This document shows positions 1 through 11,147 of a stretch of DNA of 64,000 nucleotides, one piece after another. The stretch is from Siphonodentalium dalli (Eukaryota; Mollusca; Scaphopoda; Gadilida; Siphonodentaliidae). Under the pieces are notes generated by a model. That model was given only the letters and a program-made list of their open reading frames with translations, did not search any database and was not told the DNA's origin. The stretch is taken from NCBI GenBank assembly GCA_032622095.1, contig CP136064.1:6749512-6813511 (forward strand). The letters are read 5' to 3'. A program made the translations under genes and the position numbers. How positions within the stretch are numbered: the first letter of the stretch is position 1; every line of letters begins with the position of its first letter.

Positions 1-14
1 CAAATCTATACAAA

Positions 15-278
15 TCTATTATTCATTTTGGAACTTATGTCTGTATGTATGTATGTGTGTATGTGTCTAATAGACTCGAAAAACGATCCGACTAAAATTT
101 GGTATGTGGGCCTACTTTGATCCCGGGAACAATATGGGCGGGTTCAATTTGACGTACGATCGTGGCATATAGGCATGTTTCTGGACCCGATCGAACAATA
201 GTTTGTCCAGACGCTGTATATTTTGCCTAGATGGATGCGATCACGAATAGCCCGGACGAAGTCGGGCACATCAGCTAG
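15..278 (+). mobile_element. Helitron-like element, family C, copy 1
   Basis: It begins A|TC at 14-15 with the family start TCTATTATTCATTTTGG, followed by a GTAT-rich stretch. It ends with a GC-rich hairpin (AGCCCGGACGAAGTCGGGC, about 249-268), then a short spacer and CTAG at 275-278 followed by T. TC start, hairpin near the 3' end, CTRR terminus and insertion between A and T are the Helitron signatures. There is no Rep/helicase coding, so it is non-autonomous. Confidence 0.65.
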
Positions 279-829
279 TCTATCTACTACATATTTTGGG
301 ACTTCTGTGTGTCTGTCTGTGTGTGTTAGCTATGGCCGGGAAAATTGCCCGACGGATTTTGACGAAATATGATACCTAGGGGTAATTTTTTCCAGGGATG
401 GTTTTGGTCGGGTCAAATCGTCCCCGACCTGACCTTCAAAAAGGTCAATTCGGGTAAAACGGGACGGATTTCGATGAAATTTGGTACCCAGAGGTACTTT
501 TGGACGGGGAGTCTTTTGGACGGGTCAAATCGTTACCAAGACCTGACCTTGACATTCGAAAAGGTCAATTCAAGGTCAAATCGAGTAAAACGGATGGATT
601 TTGACGAAATTTGATACCTATGGTTACTTTTGTCCGGGAGTGTTTTGGATGGGTCAAATCGTGACACCGGCCTAACCTTGACCTTCAAAATTGTCAATTC
701 AAGGTTAAATCGGGTAAAATCAGACGGATTTCGACGGGTACTTTTGTCGGGTACTTTTGTCCGGGGAGTGTTTTGGGTGGGTAAAATCGTGACTCCACAC
801 CTGGCCTTGAAGTCGGGTCCAACAGCTAG
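279..829 (+). mobile_element. Helitron-like element, family C, copy 2
   Basis: It starts TC at 279 directly after the CTAG of copy 1 and ends CTAG at 826-829, with a decayed 3' hairpin. The interior repeats a theme of 'gacgggtcaaat', 'tgaccttga' and 'caaggtcaaat' several times; the same theme recurs in the 34-39 kb Helitrons. The open frames across it (369-614, 630-905) are low-complexity readings of these repeats and match no protein I recognise. Confidence 0.6.
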
Positions 830-1104
830 GTATATATATTTTGGAATTTCCTGTGTGTATGTATGGGTGTATGCTCGACCGATCCCACTAACATTTGGTA
901 TGTAGGCCTACAACGATCCTGGGAACAATATGGGCGGGTCCAATTTGACGTGTGGCCGTGTCAGTAAACTTGACCTCGCTATATACGCTCATATAGGCAT
1001 GTTTCTGGACCCGATCGAACAATAGTTTGTCCAGACGCTGTATATTCTGCCTAGATGGATGCGATCACAAATAGCCCGGACGAAGTCGGGCACATTAGCT
1101 ATAG
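830..1104 (+). mobile_element. Helitron-like element, family C, copy 3
   Basis: It starts at 830 with the ATATATATTTTGGAATTTCC motif typical of this family's 5' end and carries the same 3' hairpin (about 1071-1090). It ends just before the next element at 1105; its terminus reads AGCTATAG instead of AGCTAG, a small insertion. About 150 bases before the end closely match the end of copy 1. Confidence 0.55.
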
Positions 1105-1438
1105 TCTATTATATATATTTCGGAACTTCTGTCTGTATGTATGTATGTATCTATGTATGTATGTATCTATGTATGTATGTATCTATGTATGTGTGTATGC
1201 TCGATTGATCCTACTAATGGGGGCAGGTCCAATTTGAAGTGCGACCGTGTCCTTGAACTTGACCTCGCTCATATAGTTACGCTCGACCCCATTCAAATTT
1301 CGTACGTAGGCCTACTTTGATCGCAGGAACTATATATGCGCAGGTCCAATTTAACGTGTTTGTCCAGACGCTGTATATTCTGCCCAGACGGAGGCGATCA
1401 TAAAGAAATTGCTAAAAAGCACGGACGAAGTCAGCTAG
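1105..1438 (+). mobile_element. Helitron-like element, family C, copy 4
   Basis: It starts TCTATTATATATATTTCGG at 1105, has a (GTAT)n microsatellite at about 1134-1195, and ends CTAG at 1435-1438 followed by T. Its 3' hairpin is degraded on one arm. It closes the four-element head-to-tail array at the left edge. Confidence 0.55.
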
Positions 1439-1504
1439 TATTATATTTAAATGTAGCGGTCCCGTTGCAAATATAGAAGGCTGATGACTTCTCTTCTCGA
1501 TAGG

Positions 1505-1622
1505 TCCAGATCTCTTGGTCACGGTCGTTAGACGCTTTGTGTGATCACCGAAGTTAAGCAACGTCGAGCCCGGTTAGTACATGTATTGGTGACCGGCTTG
1601 GGATTCCGGGTGCTGCCAACTT
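1505..1622 (+). pseudogene. 5S rRNA-derived sequence (pseudogene or head of a 5S-type SINE)
   Basis: Bases 1541-1620 match the 3' two thirds of animal 5S rRNA: GAAGTTAAGCAACG (box A region, 1550-1563), GGTTAGTAC (1572-1580), a C-box-like GGTGACCGGCTTGGGA and CCGGGTGCTG at the end. The first 35-40 bases are strongly diverged, and several C-box positions differ from the usual GGATGGGTGACCGCC. The internal promoter layout survives, but the sequence is not an intact gene. It could be a dispersed 5S copy or a 5S-derived SINE head; no SINE body was recognised after it. Confidence 0.7.
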
Positions 1623-1665
1623 TCGGTGCGACACCCGCACTTCTCTCTCTCTCTCTCGTTTTGTT

Positions 1666-1959
1666 ACCGACGATTCCATATGTGATGCACTGTGTGACTA
1701 CACGCCGACTGATAGTTCATCAGATGATGACGAATTACTCAGTGACCTTTCGTCGGGAGTTACAACAGTACCATTTGATCTACCTGTCATTCCGCACGAA
1801 ATTTCCCCCAATAGTGCAGATCCGACTGGACCGGAGGACGAACATTTCGCTACTGTACCAAATTTCAATGGTGATTCCTCTCAACAGGAAAGCAACAATT
1901 GGTGCGACCAACAACAAACTGTAAGACGCCCAGTTCGCCAAAGGCGACCTCCAACATAA
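1666..1959 (+). pseudogene. Probable C-terminal tail of an LTR-retrotransposon polyprotein (truncated)
   Basis: One frame is open to a TAA at 1957-1959. It is acidic and serine-rich (S-S-S-D-D-D-E-L-L-S-D), then ends with a basic V-R-R-P-V-R-Q-R-R-P-P-T. A basic R-R-x-x-R-x-R-R-P-P end just before a purine tract and LTR is typical of Gypsy-type Pol. No protease, RT, RNase H or integrase core is present upstream, so this is a 3' remnant. A longer open frame overlaps it in another phase but carries no such motif. The call is family-pattern based and tentative. Confidence 0.4.
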
Positions 1960-2047
1960 CTAAATGATCATGTTACCGATTGACACAATTTCCAAACTAT
2001 ATGACATATAGGATTTTAGTTTCAGAAATGGCGAAGAAAAGAGAGGT

Positions 2048-2761
2048 TGCGCCAGTGGGCTCTGTTATCACCCATCACCCTATTAGAGTCGCCGTTAACT
2101 GCGACCGGTTTTTCTAATTGCTGTATGCGAATCGTGGCTAGAATTGAACCGCATGTTCCTTGATTGATTTCATTTCTCATTTCAACGTAGTAATAAAGAT
2201 ATTGTCTGTCCATAGTGTAATAGACTATGCTTGCATTCCTTAACGTTTCATCTACTGGCGTAAAACTAGCAGCACGTGACGTCAATCTCATAAGATTATA
2301 TTCTTAGTTCTATATAAGAACTAGAATGCACTCACTGGAGCTGCCTATACTTGCGCCCATCACACATTTGGCATATTTTGCGGTGTCTTACCAACAATAG
2401 TTTGAACCACGGGTGCTGGCCCCTCGTTTGATAGAGATCGATAACAAAACTCCAGATATCAAATCTCAGTTCATTCATCGCTGAAATAGTTGTGTGTACC
2501 GACAGAAGATCTCTGTTATCTCAAATTGATCTATTACACTAATGCTAGTCTTAATAATACGTACGAGTTGTTTGACATATTTATATAACAATATAGATAT
2601 CTTTCATATACTTGTAAAGGGTGAGAAAACGATTGGTTGCCGATGATGCTATATTATATACCAATTGGGTTAAATTACTAGTGTGACTAGAATCACATAA
2701 TTACAAATACCGACACAATTAAATAAAAGACACGCGACCGTTGTCCAGTCTTTGATTAACA
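2048..2761 (+). repeat. Candidate 3' LTR (solo with adjoining Pol tail)
   Basis: A purine run (gaagaaaagagagg, about 2033-2046) directly precedes TG at 2048. The segment ends CA at 2760-2761. Inside are a TATA box (CTATATAAG near 2311) and AATAAA near 2722, about 35 bases before the end, the order expected of U3-R-U5. No second LTR exists in the window to compare, so the borders are inferred. Confidence 0.4.
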
Positions 2762-3226
2762 GTGTGTCAATGAGAACATTCCCCCATTAGCGACTGATCT
2801 ACAATCTTCGGGAACATATCATCAACATGTATATTGCGTTGAGGGTGAGAAAGCTTGTTTTCCCAGTTAATTAATAAGGCATTTTAATAATCCATGTTTC
2901 CACATTCACATTTTTGAGTGCAATTGTTATTCAATTGAACCACGCGCTCGACTGTTTGGCCGGACATGATTTATATGCACCAGGATCTTTCGATAATGTT
3001 TTAAACTTTCTAGAAATATGACGTAACATGTTCGCGGAAGGACAGACACATAAACAGACAGATAAACAGAGATCCGGACCGAAAACATTACTTGCGTCCA
3101 GCATGGACTGGCGCAAGTAATGATGTGCATCGACTAAAAATGTATAAATATAATTGAAATTATAGATACGGATGGTCTTCGCGGTATTGCTTCTTAATAG
3201 TCACATCCGTTAAAACCACCATGAAC
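2762..3226. other. No recognised gene
   Basis: AT-rich sequence with short open frames on the minus strand (2927-3130) that give no recognisable protein. I see no RNA gene or repeat here. Confidence 0.5.
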
Positions 3227-3540
3227 GGGGCCCCCGGTGGTCCAGTCGGTAGAGTGCCAGGTGGTTTTACGCCGTCACATGCCGTCCAGCGCTGACGAAG
3301 CTGCTTCTAACCCCGTCATAGGGACGGTGACCGGGATCGTGTATCTGGGCAAGTTTGTCAGTTGCTTTCCGGTGGTCGGTGGTTTCTACACGCAGTGGAA
3401 CAATTTCCCGGTGAAATTAAGCCTATGCGTGGTCTTCCTCCACCCGTAAAATTAACAATGTCGTGTGTGGCCTAGCGGCTAGAACGACGATAAACCATAA
3501 TAAACAACAACAAACAACAACCACCACAGGAACAGGAACA
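3227..3540 (+). mobile_element. SINE, tRNA-like head with Meta-SINE-like tail
   Basis: It starts GGGGCCCCCGGTGGTCC and has an A-box-like TGGTCCAGTCGGTAGAG at 3238-3254. A convincing B box was not found. The 3' part (about 3430-3500) contains 'cttcctccacccgtaaaat' and 'gtcgt', resembling the conserved tail shared by many molluscan and other metazoan SINEs. It ends in an A/C-rich 'aacaacaa' tail (about 3500-3530). The element appears complete but old. Confidence 0.55.
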
Positions 3541-4408
3541 ATATTAAAATATAGACAGACCTTGTTCTTATACCAATCAAAAACATGGAACAAATAGAAT
3601 GTTATTATCAAGAACATATACGCAGTGTTAGTAAACAAAGTCCATGTTATGTTACAGTACGGTACGTAAAGAGTGTGCTATAAGCAAAACACTCAACACC
3701 GGGGAGATCACACTAAAGATAACTACTAAAAGTGTAGCATGTTGTTTACAACTTACCGTTATTGCGCTCGCTAATCCGTGCCACTCAATCTTTCGGTGTT
3801 GAGTGGGTCACAGTAAATTATATTTTCTTATCACACACTCGTTATGTGCTGTATATAAACAAATTCCCGGCTCGCACAAGTTTTTTTTATATTATCGTAT
3901 GCATACTATTATTATACTATACTATTAGTATATTTTTGAGAAAATGTTCTTAATTAACCTACAACCAAGGCAACCCGTGCCTTCAACTGATATAAGCTTT
4001 TTCCGAACAGGGGTCATCGATTCATATTTATTACATGATCCTAACCTTATTCTATTCAATAAACACATTCTATAAATTGTGATATTAAGCGTTCGATTAA
4101 TGCGACATTTGACTTCCAGTGTGTCGCCTGTTAACATTCCGTACGCTACGTCTCAAAATTAATATGGCTTCCAATATATTTCCAACAAACTATCATGAAT
4201 GAAGAGTTTGAAAAGTTATGTCTTTAAATATACGCCATTAAATGCGCCAAAGAGTCTGTATTTATCTGGAACTGTTTCAGTACGCGGGCAATCAACAAAT
4301 AGTTACGTGAAACGTCATCGCATTCCTGTTAGATACGATGTTATTTTCGCGTCCCATTTGTTGATTTAAGTGTGTTTTGTCGAGGTTTTAGATAATGTAA
4401 TAAATGGA
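3541..4408. other. No recognised gene
   Basis: AT-rich sequence. Open frames at 3762-3953 and 3925-4137 show no domain, codon pattern or splice context worth calling. Confidence 0.5.
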
Positions 4409-4555
4409 ATCTACAACGATTCCCCAGTTTATAGCGGATATTACCAAATTCGTCCAGTAAATTAGGTCTGGACCTTGCCAAAGGGGCTCGGTCCAAGCCT
4501 AATTTACTTGACTCATTTTGTGAATTCCGCTATAAACTGGGGACTCGTTGTAGAT
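4409..4555. mobile_element. Foldback MITE, family F1 (copy 1)
   Basis: Inverted arms read ATCTACAACGA...CCCCAGTTTATAGCGG on the left and the reverse complement on the right, ending GTAGAT at 4555. A second inner inverted repeat surrounds 'ggtctggacc', so the whole 147 bp folds. A shorter relative lies at 45414-45515. Confidence 0.65.
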
Positions 4556-4945
4556 CATCTATATATTCTATTATATTATACCCCCAATACGTGATGGGAA
4601 GAGATATCTTTAATAGAAAACTCATTCATCAAGCAGCCCTGAAATTAGCTTGTATAGAAATGTCTACCTAAACCAGGATGCTGATAATTACAGCTCTTAT
4701 AATGTGAAAGGTCCAACCTCGAAGAAAAAAATGCGAGGATTACAGTGCATAACATGCATGTTGCAGAACTACTTTGTCGATCAATCCCACTTCCAAGATT
4801 CAGCCAAGCAAATCACCAATTGGTTGAAGCCGTGTAAAAAATGTATTCTCATTGCCATATTGGTGATGACCAGATCAATTACAAATAGCGACCCCAATGG
4901 TATACATGTAAATTAAAACAATCTATCTACACGCACTAAACATAT
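4556..4945. other. No recognised gene
   Basis: An 88-codon open frame on the plus strand (4650-4916) has a C-x2-C and a C-x2-C pair but no domain I recognise. Nothing else is seen. Confidence 0.4.
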
Positions 4946-5930
4946 GATGATACCCCCACCAATCGTCAGTTACTTAAATGAGATATCTACATGTCGACCC
5001 CCCCCCCCCCACCAATCATATACATTTAAATGATATATCTACATGTCGACCCCACCCAATCATATCAACTTAAATTAGATATAAACATGTCGACCCCCAC
5101 CGATCATATCAACTTACATGATATATCTACATGTCGCCCCCCACCAATCATATACACTTAAATGAGATACCTACACGTCGACACCCAAGCAATCATATCA
5201 ACTTACATGAGAGATCTACACGTCAACACCCCCACCAATCATATCAATTTAAATGAGATATCTACACGTCGACCCCCTACCAATCATATCAACTTACATG
5301 ATATATCTACATGTCAACCCTTCACCAATCATATAAAATTAAATGAGATATCTACATGTCGACCCCTCCCCAATCATAAACGTAAATGAGATATCTACCT
5401 GTCGACTCCACACCAATCATATACATATAAGTGAGATATCTACATCTCGACCCCCCCCAATCATATCAATTTAAATGATATATCTACACATCGACACCCC
5501 CACCAATCATATAAATTTAAATGAGATATCTACATGTCGCCCCCCACCGATTATATCAACTTACATGAGATATATACATGTCGACCCCCACCAATCATAT
5601 CAACTTAAATGAGATATCTACGTGTCAACCCCCACCAATCATATAAACTTAAATGAGATATCTACACGTCGACCCCGTACCAATCATATCAACTAACATG
5701 ATATATCTACATGTCAACCCCTACCAATCGTATAAAGTTAAATGAGATATCTACACGTCGACCCCCTACCAATCATATCAACTTAAATGAGATATCTACA
5801 CGTCGACCCCCTACCAATCATATCAACTTAAATGAGATATATACATGTCAACCCTCACCAATCATATCAACTTAAATGAGATATCTACATTTCAACCCTT
5901 CACCAATCATATAAAATTAAATGAGATATA
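4946..5930. repeat. 45-bp minisatellite, about 21 copies
   Basis: The unit is about 45 bp, built from ATGAGATATCTACA, then c/tGTCGACCCCC, then ACCAATCATATCAACTTAA. Copies differ at the C-run length and at aCGtc/aTGtc sites. The open frames across it only reflect the period being a multiple of three. Confidence 0.9.
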
Positions 5931-6829
5931 TTCATTTATTACACACTTAGCCGTGATTTATAAGGATTTTTTTCACCCACAGACCGACGCGCGAAGCGCG
6001 TCCAGTGGGTGTATTATAATCGTAGGAGCGTTTCTGCTAAATTGAACTAGTGCGTTTCTGCTGAGCTGCACTGACGTTTGATCGTAAAATGAAATTATAA
6101 TCATTATCAAAGCACACGTTTGGATAACACCGCCATAAACAGTGACATATTATGATGTTGAGCTCGTATCGTCAATAAAATTAGAGTTATGACTTATAAA
6201 ACTAAGAACTACTGCTAAAGTATTTCTACCAATTGGGTCACTAGATTCGTGTTGAGTTGGAACTTGAGAAATTTTAATTTCAACCAATTGAAATGCCGTT
6301 GAAAACCGAAGGGTTAAGCGATTATCGCAATAGGATATGGGAACACCGTGTTCGTAACGTAACTGTCACAAGTATAACGTACTCTGATAACAACTTATCG
6401 CCAAATTCGTGCTTCAAACAGTTTAAACATGTCATCTTCGGCTTCTTTCATTTTATTTTTATGAAAATGAATAATAAATGGTGTGATAAATATGTATAAT
6501 ATGTATATAACGACAAATAGAGTACATTTAGCCATTTTCCCGTGAAACTTAGGGACAGGAAAGCCAGGTACAAAAATTGGTGAAATCTGAGTACGAACGT
6601 CAAAGTGTTGCCAACCGTCACTGCGAAGCGTAGCCTCCATTGGCGATTTCATTTCGGGTGTTCAGACTTCTAAGCTATTGAAACTTTCTTGGATATTTGG
6701 AATATATTTTGGGAGGATTGTTCGGATATATAAATGTTGGATTAACCTTCCAAAAAGATGAGTTTGACGCCTGCATAAATATTAACGAGCGCTTTATTTA
6801 CAAATTGAACGCACTCGATGACCCGTTCA
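5931..6829. other. No recognised gene
   Basis: Contains a short GC palindrome (GACGCGCGAAGCGCGTC, about 5985-6001). No gene or known repeat is recognised. Confidence 0.45.
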
Positions 6830-7235
6830 CGCTGCAAATTTATTATCGAAAACAAATTCAATTTCTTCAATCTAAAACATAATTACGTGCTGTATTCTGT
6901 CATTTTAGGAATATATAAGTATCCCACCTACACACTCCAAGTCTCAGCTTAAAATTTTGAAAAATGACAGTTTTATCGACATAAATCGATTTTGATGGTA
7001 AATTCCATGTTAAATTTTATCATTGAAAAAAATTCATTTCTTCCAGCTAAAACATAATTACGTGCTGTATTCTGTTATTTTAGGAATATATAAGTATCCC
7101 ACCTACACACTCCAAGTCTCAGCTTAAAATTTTGAAAAATGACAGTTTTATCGACATAAATCGATTTTAATTGCCAATGTCATGTTAAATAAATTTTAGG
7201 GCCCTGCAAATATTTTCTGAGCTGTTCCATATTGG
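6830..7235 (+). repeat. Tandem fragment shared with the family B Helitron interior
   Basis: Two direct copies, starting at 6874 and 7049 (period 175), carry 'aaaacataattacgtgctg', 'agtctcagctt' and 'tatcgacataaatcgattt'. The same units occur inside the Helitron at 37495-38160, including the following 'agctg.tccatattgg' segment. This is a detached internal piece of that family; no TC or CTAG ends are seen. Confidence 0.6.
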
Positions 7236-7990
7236 TCACTAGAGTCCATATTTGACCGGTTACACCTGATTATTGTGCGACACTAGAGTCGCGTTGCTTT
7301 ATACGTCAACATTGGTCATTATCACCCGACAAATTTATTTCGGTCTATCGTATCAACCCCTATTTTCTCCCGCGAAGCCTGACTAAGTGTCAACATTGGT
7401 CTTTATCGCTCTACTAATTTGTATCATTTCATCGGTATGAATTCCATATCCAATTATCCGCATATAACCAACCCAACCTTTAATCCCAGTCCAATTTATT
7501 TCTTTCTTTCATCAGTATAGTCACATTACGTAATAATTTTTATCACGTGATACTTGTACTTATATGTATACGAATATCAATTGCTATTACTTTCCATATA
7601 ATCCTGGTGCCATCTATAGAGATTGATAATTTCAACCCCCCCCCCCAATTTTATATCATTGCTGTTTTAGTACAGTCGCGATGGCAACATCGCTCCACTA
7701 ATTTATGTCAGTTCATCAGTACAAAGCCCCTTTTCTCCGAGTCCATGTAACAACCCAACATCTTAAAGAAGTCCATAAATGACTATTCTTGCACTATATA
7801 GAGATCACTAAGATTCTGACACCCCCCCTATTTTATAGCCTTGTTGCAACAATAGAGTTAAGATGCATAATATGTCAACATTGGTTGTTATCGCTCTACA
7901 AATTTATATCGGTTAACCCTTAGTTCCATGTATCGCCCACCCCTCCCTCAATTTATTTTTTCAGTTGTATTATAGTCTCGTTACGTACAC
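7236..7990. repeat. Degenerate tandem array, units of roughly 200 bp
   Basis: The phrase 'gtcaacattggt..ttatc.ctc.ac.aattt' recurs about four times (near 7305, 7388, 7685 and 7880), with 'cccct.ttttctcc' between. Copies are strongly diverged. Confidence 0.45.
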
Positions 7991-8442
7991 ATTTTATCTT
8001 TTGTAACATTTGCTTCAACGCGTCGAGTTCCGCTTGTGTATAAGGTGTACGCGCATTTGTCGCATTAAAAACCAAAGGTCCCAAGTCAAGGTCCAAATCC
8101 CCAACACACTGATGTGAGGTTTAACTCCATCCAGGGTTGGGTCAATTACATTGCAATGTAATTAATTACAATTACAATTACATTGAAATATGTCAATTAC
8201 AATTACAATTACATTGGAAATGCAATGTAATTAATTACAATTACAATTACATTGGTTCAATTACAATTACAATTACAATTACTTTTGGTTAATGAAAATC
8301 GGGAAGAGCTTCAAGGAGGAAAGTCATTTGTGTTTGATGAACTTTATTGATATACATAAAATATAAAAGCAAATTAATGTAACACAGTGAAACAATGTAA
8401 ACAAAACAATAAAACAACAACTACATATCGAGCACAAATTGT

Positions 8443-8656
8443 TCATTTGATGTGGTGGTTACAACTGACCATCATCATTCTTTCGAATGTGTCATCTGTC
8501 ATTCGACACCTGTCGGATCTGGATATTTTGCCTGCAATACTGAAGAGCCGCTCAACGGGTGCTGATGAGGGAGGGACACATATGTGCTTTGCAGCTAGCA
8601 GGCTTAACCCAGGAACGTTTGTACAATTAAGTCGCCAGTATGAAGAGGGCGCTCAT
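8443..8656 (-). pseudogene. hAT transposase C-terminal dimerisation domain (remnant)
   Basis: A minus-strand frame is open from about 8656 to a TGA at 8445-8443. It reads Y-W-R-L-N, then V-P-G-L-S-L-L-A-A-K-H-I-C-V-P, then S-S-A-P-V-E-R-L-F-S-I-A-G-K-I, and R-C-R-M-T-D. The S-A-P-x-E-R-x-F-S block is the strongest hallmark of the hAT C-terminal family. In intact transposases this region packs against the RNase H-like core and drives dimer formation. Upstream of it the frame stops at once, and no DDE residues or insertion domain are found between this piece and the BED exon, which marks an internal deletion. Confidence 0.85.
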
Positions 8657-9255
8657 ATTGATCCCTATGTTTCCGCTGAAACAAAAATAATTAACATTAA
8701 GATACATCATTATGTATAATTTGCCTACATACTAATAGCAGGGATTAAAACAATCAAGCCAGCTAGGGTTGTAAATCACACACAATGACATAATCAGGTT
8801 ATGAAGTAAAACAGGCCACAGGTGCGCCTAATGCTGCCTTTGTTAGGGGATTAACACATTGATAAAATACTGCAGTGGAGTCATATAATTAGGACAGCAA
8901 CACAGATTAAGCGCACAACACTGACCAGATATGGAGGTGAATACAGTTAAGCTCAAAACAAATAGATTAAATTAGGTTTTGTTATGAAGACAAAATGCAT
9001 TTATTATTAATGTTATAAAACAATTATTGTTTTAAAATGAATGTATTACTTTTAAAGATATATTCCGGGAATGTTCAGAAACAACAATAATGTTTAAGAA
9101 TTTTTTTTTTTTTAAATCCAATACATGTACTTGTATTAATTATGTACATATTGTCATGATGATATACACATTATTGTAGGTGTATTAAAACATATACATA
9201 TAATAATAACAATAACAAATATAAATAATATAAAATAAAATTCAACATGACTTAC

Positions 9256-9402
9256 CTTTAGATGTGTGATGAAATTTGAAGTTGCTTTTGCTGAACCCGA
9301 AATCAGTGTTGGACAATGTTTACATGTAGCTTTGAATTTGTCAGAAATATCATTGGGCAAGGTAAAATGTTGCCTCATGAATGAAAAACTTTGAGAAGGC
9401 AT
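9256..9402 (-). pseudogene. hAT transposase exon 1, BED zinc finger (remnant)
   Basis: From the start codon at 9402 the frame reads M-P-S-Q-S-F-S-F, then a BED-finger pattern: F-T-L-P, K-A-T-C-K-H-C, a loop, and N-F-I-T-H-L-K. A consensus donor GTAAGT follows the lysine codon (9255), so the last zinc-binding histidine would come from the next exon, the usual split in hAT genes. Reading on past the donor gives hydrophobic intron-like sequence. BED fingers bind the transposon ends. The next exon has been lost, so this can encode no working transposase. Confidence 0.75.
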
Positions 9403-10048
9403 CGCTTATGACTCTAATAGTGGCAAAGAGATAATGATTGCTTGCTAGTCAGTGATGCAGTTATATACAAACTTGTAACAACAAATGATGAGACCATCTC
9501 ATTGTGGGGGGGGGGGGGGCTATCAAAACATTGTTCATATTAATTCTATTGTGACCCACAACTTGTGAGTTGTTTTAAATCAAACCACATTTAGACTATC
9601 AAAACATTGTGTGACTTCTATAGTGAGAGGGTTTCATGACTCCATCTTTGAAGTTTTAATTTAGAACATGTATCCATGAAACTACTAACATAGAAGGAAA
9701 ATATGAGGATAATGACCCCATGTGCATAACACTAGTGAAGTAAGTTAGTAACCAAGTGTTTTACCTGATACTATTAACATATCATAGTCATGTCACATTT
9801 CAGATACAAATGCTGATGTGTTAACTTGTTATATTGGTCTGTATTTTTGGAATGTAATTGAAAATGTAATTGAAATGTAATTGAAATTACACCCCTTTTC
9901 TCAATGTAATTAATTACATTCAATTACATGTAATTGAAAAAACCTTCAATTACAAATTACATCCAATTACTTGGGAAAATGTAATTAATTACATTCAATT
10001 ACAATTACAAATTACAATTACCCCAACCCTGGAGTCTCCATCCTCATA

Positions 10049-10528
10049 CAGTAATGTCCAAAGTAATCAATCACTTAACCACGACAAAATAATGGGTATT
10101 TTTTCATGATTTTGAATGCTGAAAAAATACCCATAATTCTGCTGTGGTTAAGTGGTCAATTACTTTGGGCATTACTGTAACCAATATACGGATTTGAGGT
10201 GTAATAAAAAACTCAATCCTCGTACAGTAATGTCCAAAGTAATTGACCACTTAACCACAGCAGAATAATGGGTAATTTGTCAGGATTTTATATGCTGAAA
10301 AAATACCCATAATTCTGCTGTGGTTAAGTGGTCAATTACTTTGGGCATTACTGTAACCAATATAAGGATTTGAGGTGTAATGATAACTCAATCCTCACAC
10401 AGTAATGTCCAAAGTAATTGACCACTTAACCACCACATAATTATTGGTAATTTTTCAGGATTTTAAATCCTGAAAAATTACCAATAATTCTGATGTGGTT
10501 AAGTGGTCAATTACTTTGGGCATTACTG
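10049..10528. repeat. Tandem array of three 129-bp hairpin elements
   Basis: Hairpins at 10049-10177, 10225-10353 and 10400-10528 are each exactly 129 bp, with ends CAGTAATGTCC and GGCATTACTG and arms of about 60 bp. Spacers of 47 and 46 bp hold similar sequence ('aaccaatata.ggattt.aggt'). The period is 175-176. The left flank of the hAT element (about 8110-8132) matches the spacer, so the hAT element landed inside this array. Confidence 0.85.
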
Positions 10529-10560
10529 TAACCAATATAAGGATGTAAGGTTTAATGAGA

Positions 10561-11147
10561 ACTCCACCCACATAACTAATAAATATGTGTGAAAATTAAA
10601 CCAAAAAAATTTAATTCCATGATGGCGTCCAATATGGACTGCCTAATTCTGCTCCAAAACATGTATATTGAATATATGGTTGTTTATTGGGGGAAACCGG
10701 TTATTTCAATGCTATTCTCATTAACTGGGATCCAAAATCCGACTTACGGGAGCGCGCTTCGTGCGCGACTATCTTGAGCATATGTGCATATTTAATGAGC
10801 CAACAATTGGAATCCCAATAGAGAAGATTGGCACGTCGCCCTTGCGCATAGACATCATTGATGATCTCTATGGGAATCAAAATTGACATTTAAGAGACAA
10901 TTTCGAATAACCGCAATAACTTCAGGAATCTCTAATTGCGCTTAAGCCCAATGAGAATGCAATAAGACATTCCTTATTATGCATAACCGCAATTACTTCC
11001 CATTGCACTTAAACACAATTAATATCTCTCTCATTAGATCACCCTTCTGCAAATAGTAGAATAATCCTATATGTGTTACACCCATTGTGCCATGGAGATG
11101 GACTACACCACCTGAATTATAAGGAGTTTATGTACTATAATAATATA
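10561..11147. other. No recognised gene
   Basis: It has a small hairpin (GCGCGCTTCGTGCGCG, about 10751-10766) and a partial direct repeat around 'ataaccgcaat.acttc' near 10908 and 10983. Nothing else is seen. Confidence 0.45.

Larger units (their letters stand above)
8133..10033 (-). mobile_element. hAT-type DNA transposon, internally deleted
   Basis: Terminal inverted repeats CCAGGGTTGGG... and ...CCCAACCCTGG enclose about 1.9 kb. Both ends carry dense subterminal repeats of 'aattacaatt' and 'aatgtaattaatt' (8145-8285 and 9840-10020), a known hAT design. On the minus strand the element keeps two coding pieces, a BED finger exon (9256-9402) and the C-terminal dimerisation domain (8443-8656). 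The catalytic middle is not visible. Similar CTCCAT words flank both ends but do not form a clean 8-bp duplication. It needs transposase from elsewhere. Confidence 0.85.

Noticed and set aside
1541-1924. 127-codon plus-strand frame over the 5S-like region
   Set aside because: It reads through the 5S-derived DNA in a frame that differs from the more convincing Pol-tail frame ending at 1959.
3238-3310. A functional tRNA gene
   Set aside because: Only an A-box-like segment is present. No cloverleaf, anticodon stem or clear B box could be built, so a SINE head fits better.
4946-5930. CRISPR-like array
   Set aside because: The units are contiguous 45-bp tandem repeats without unique spacers, and the window is animal DNA.
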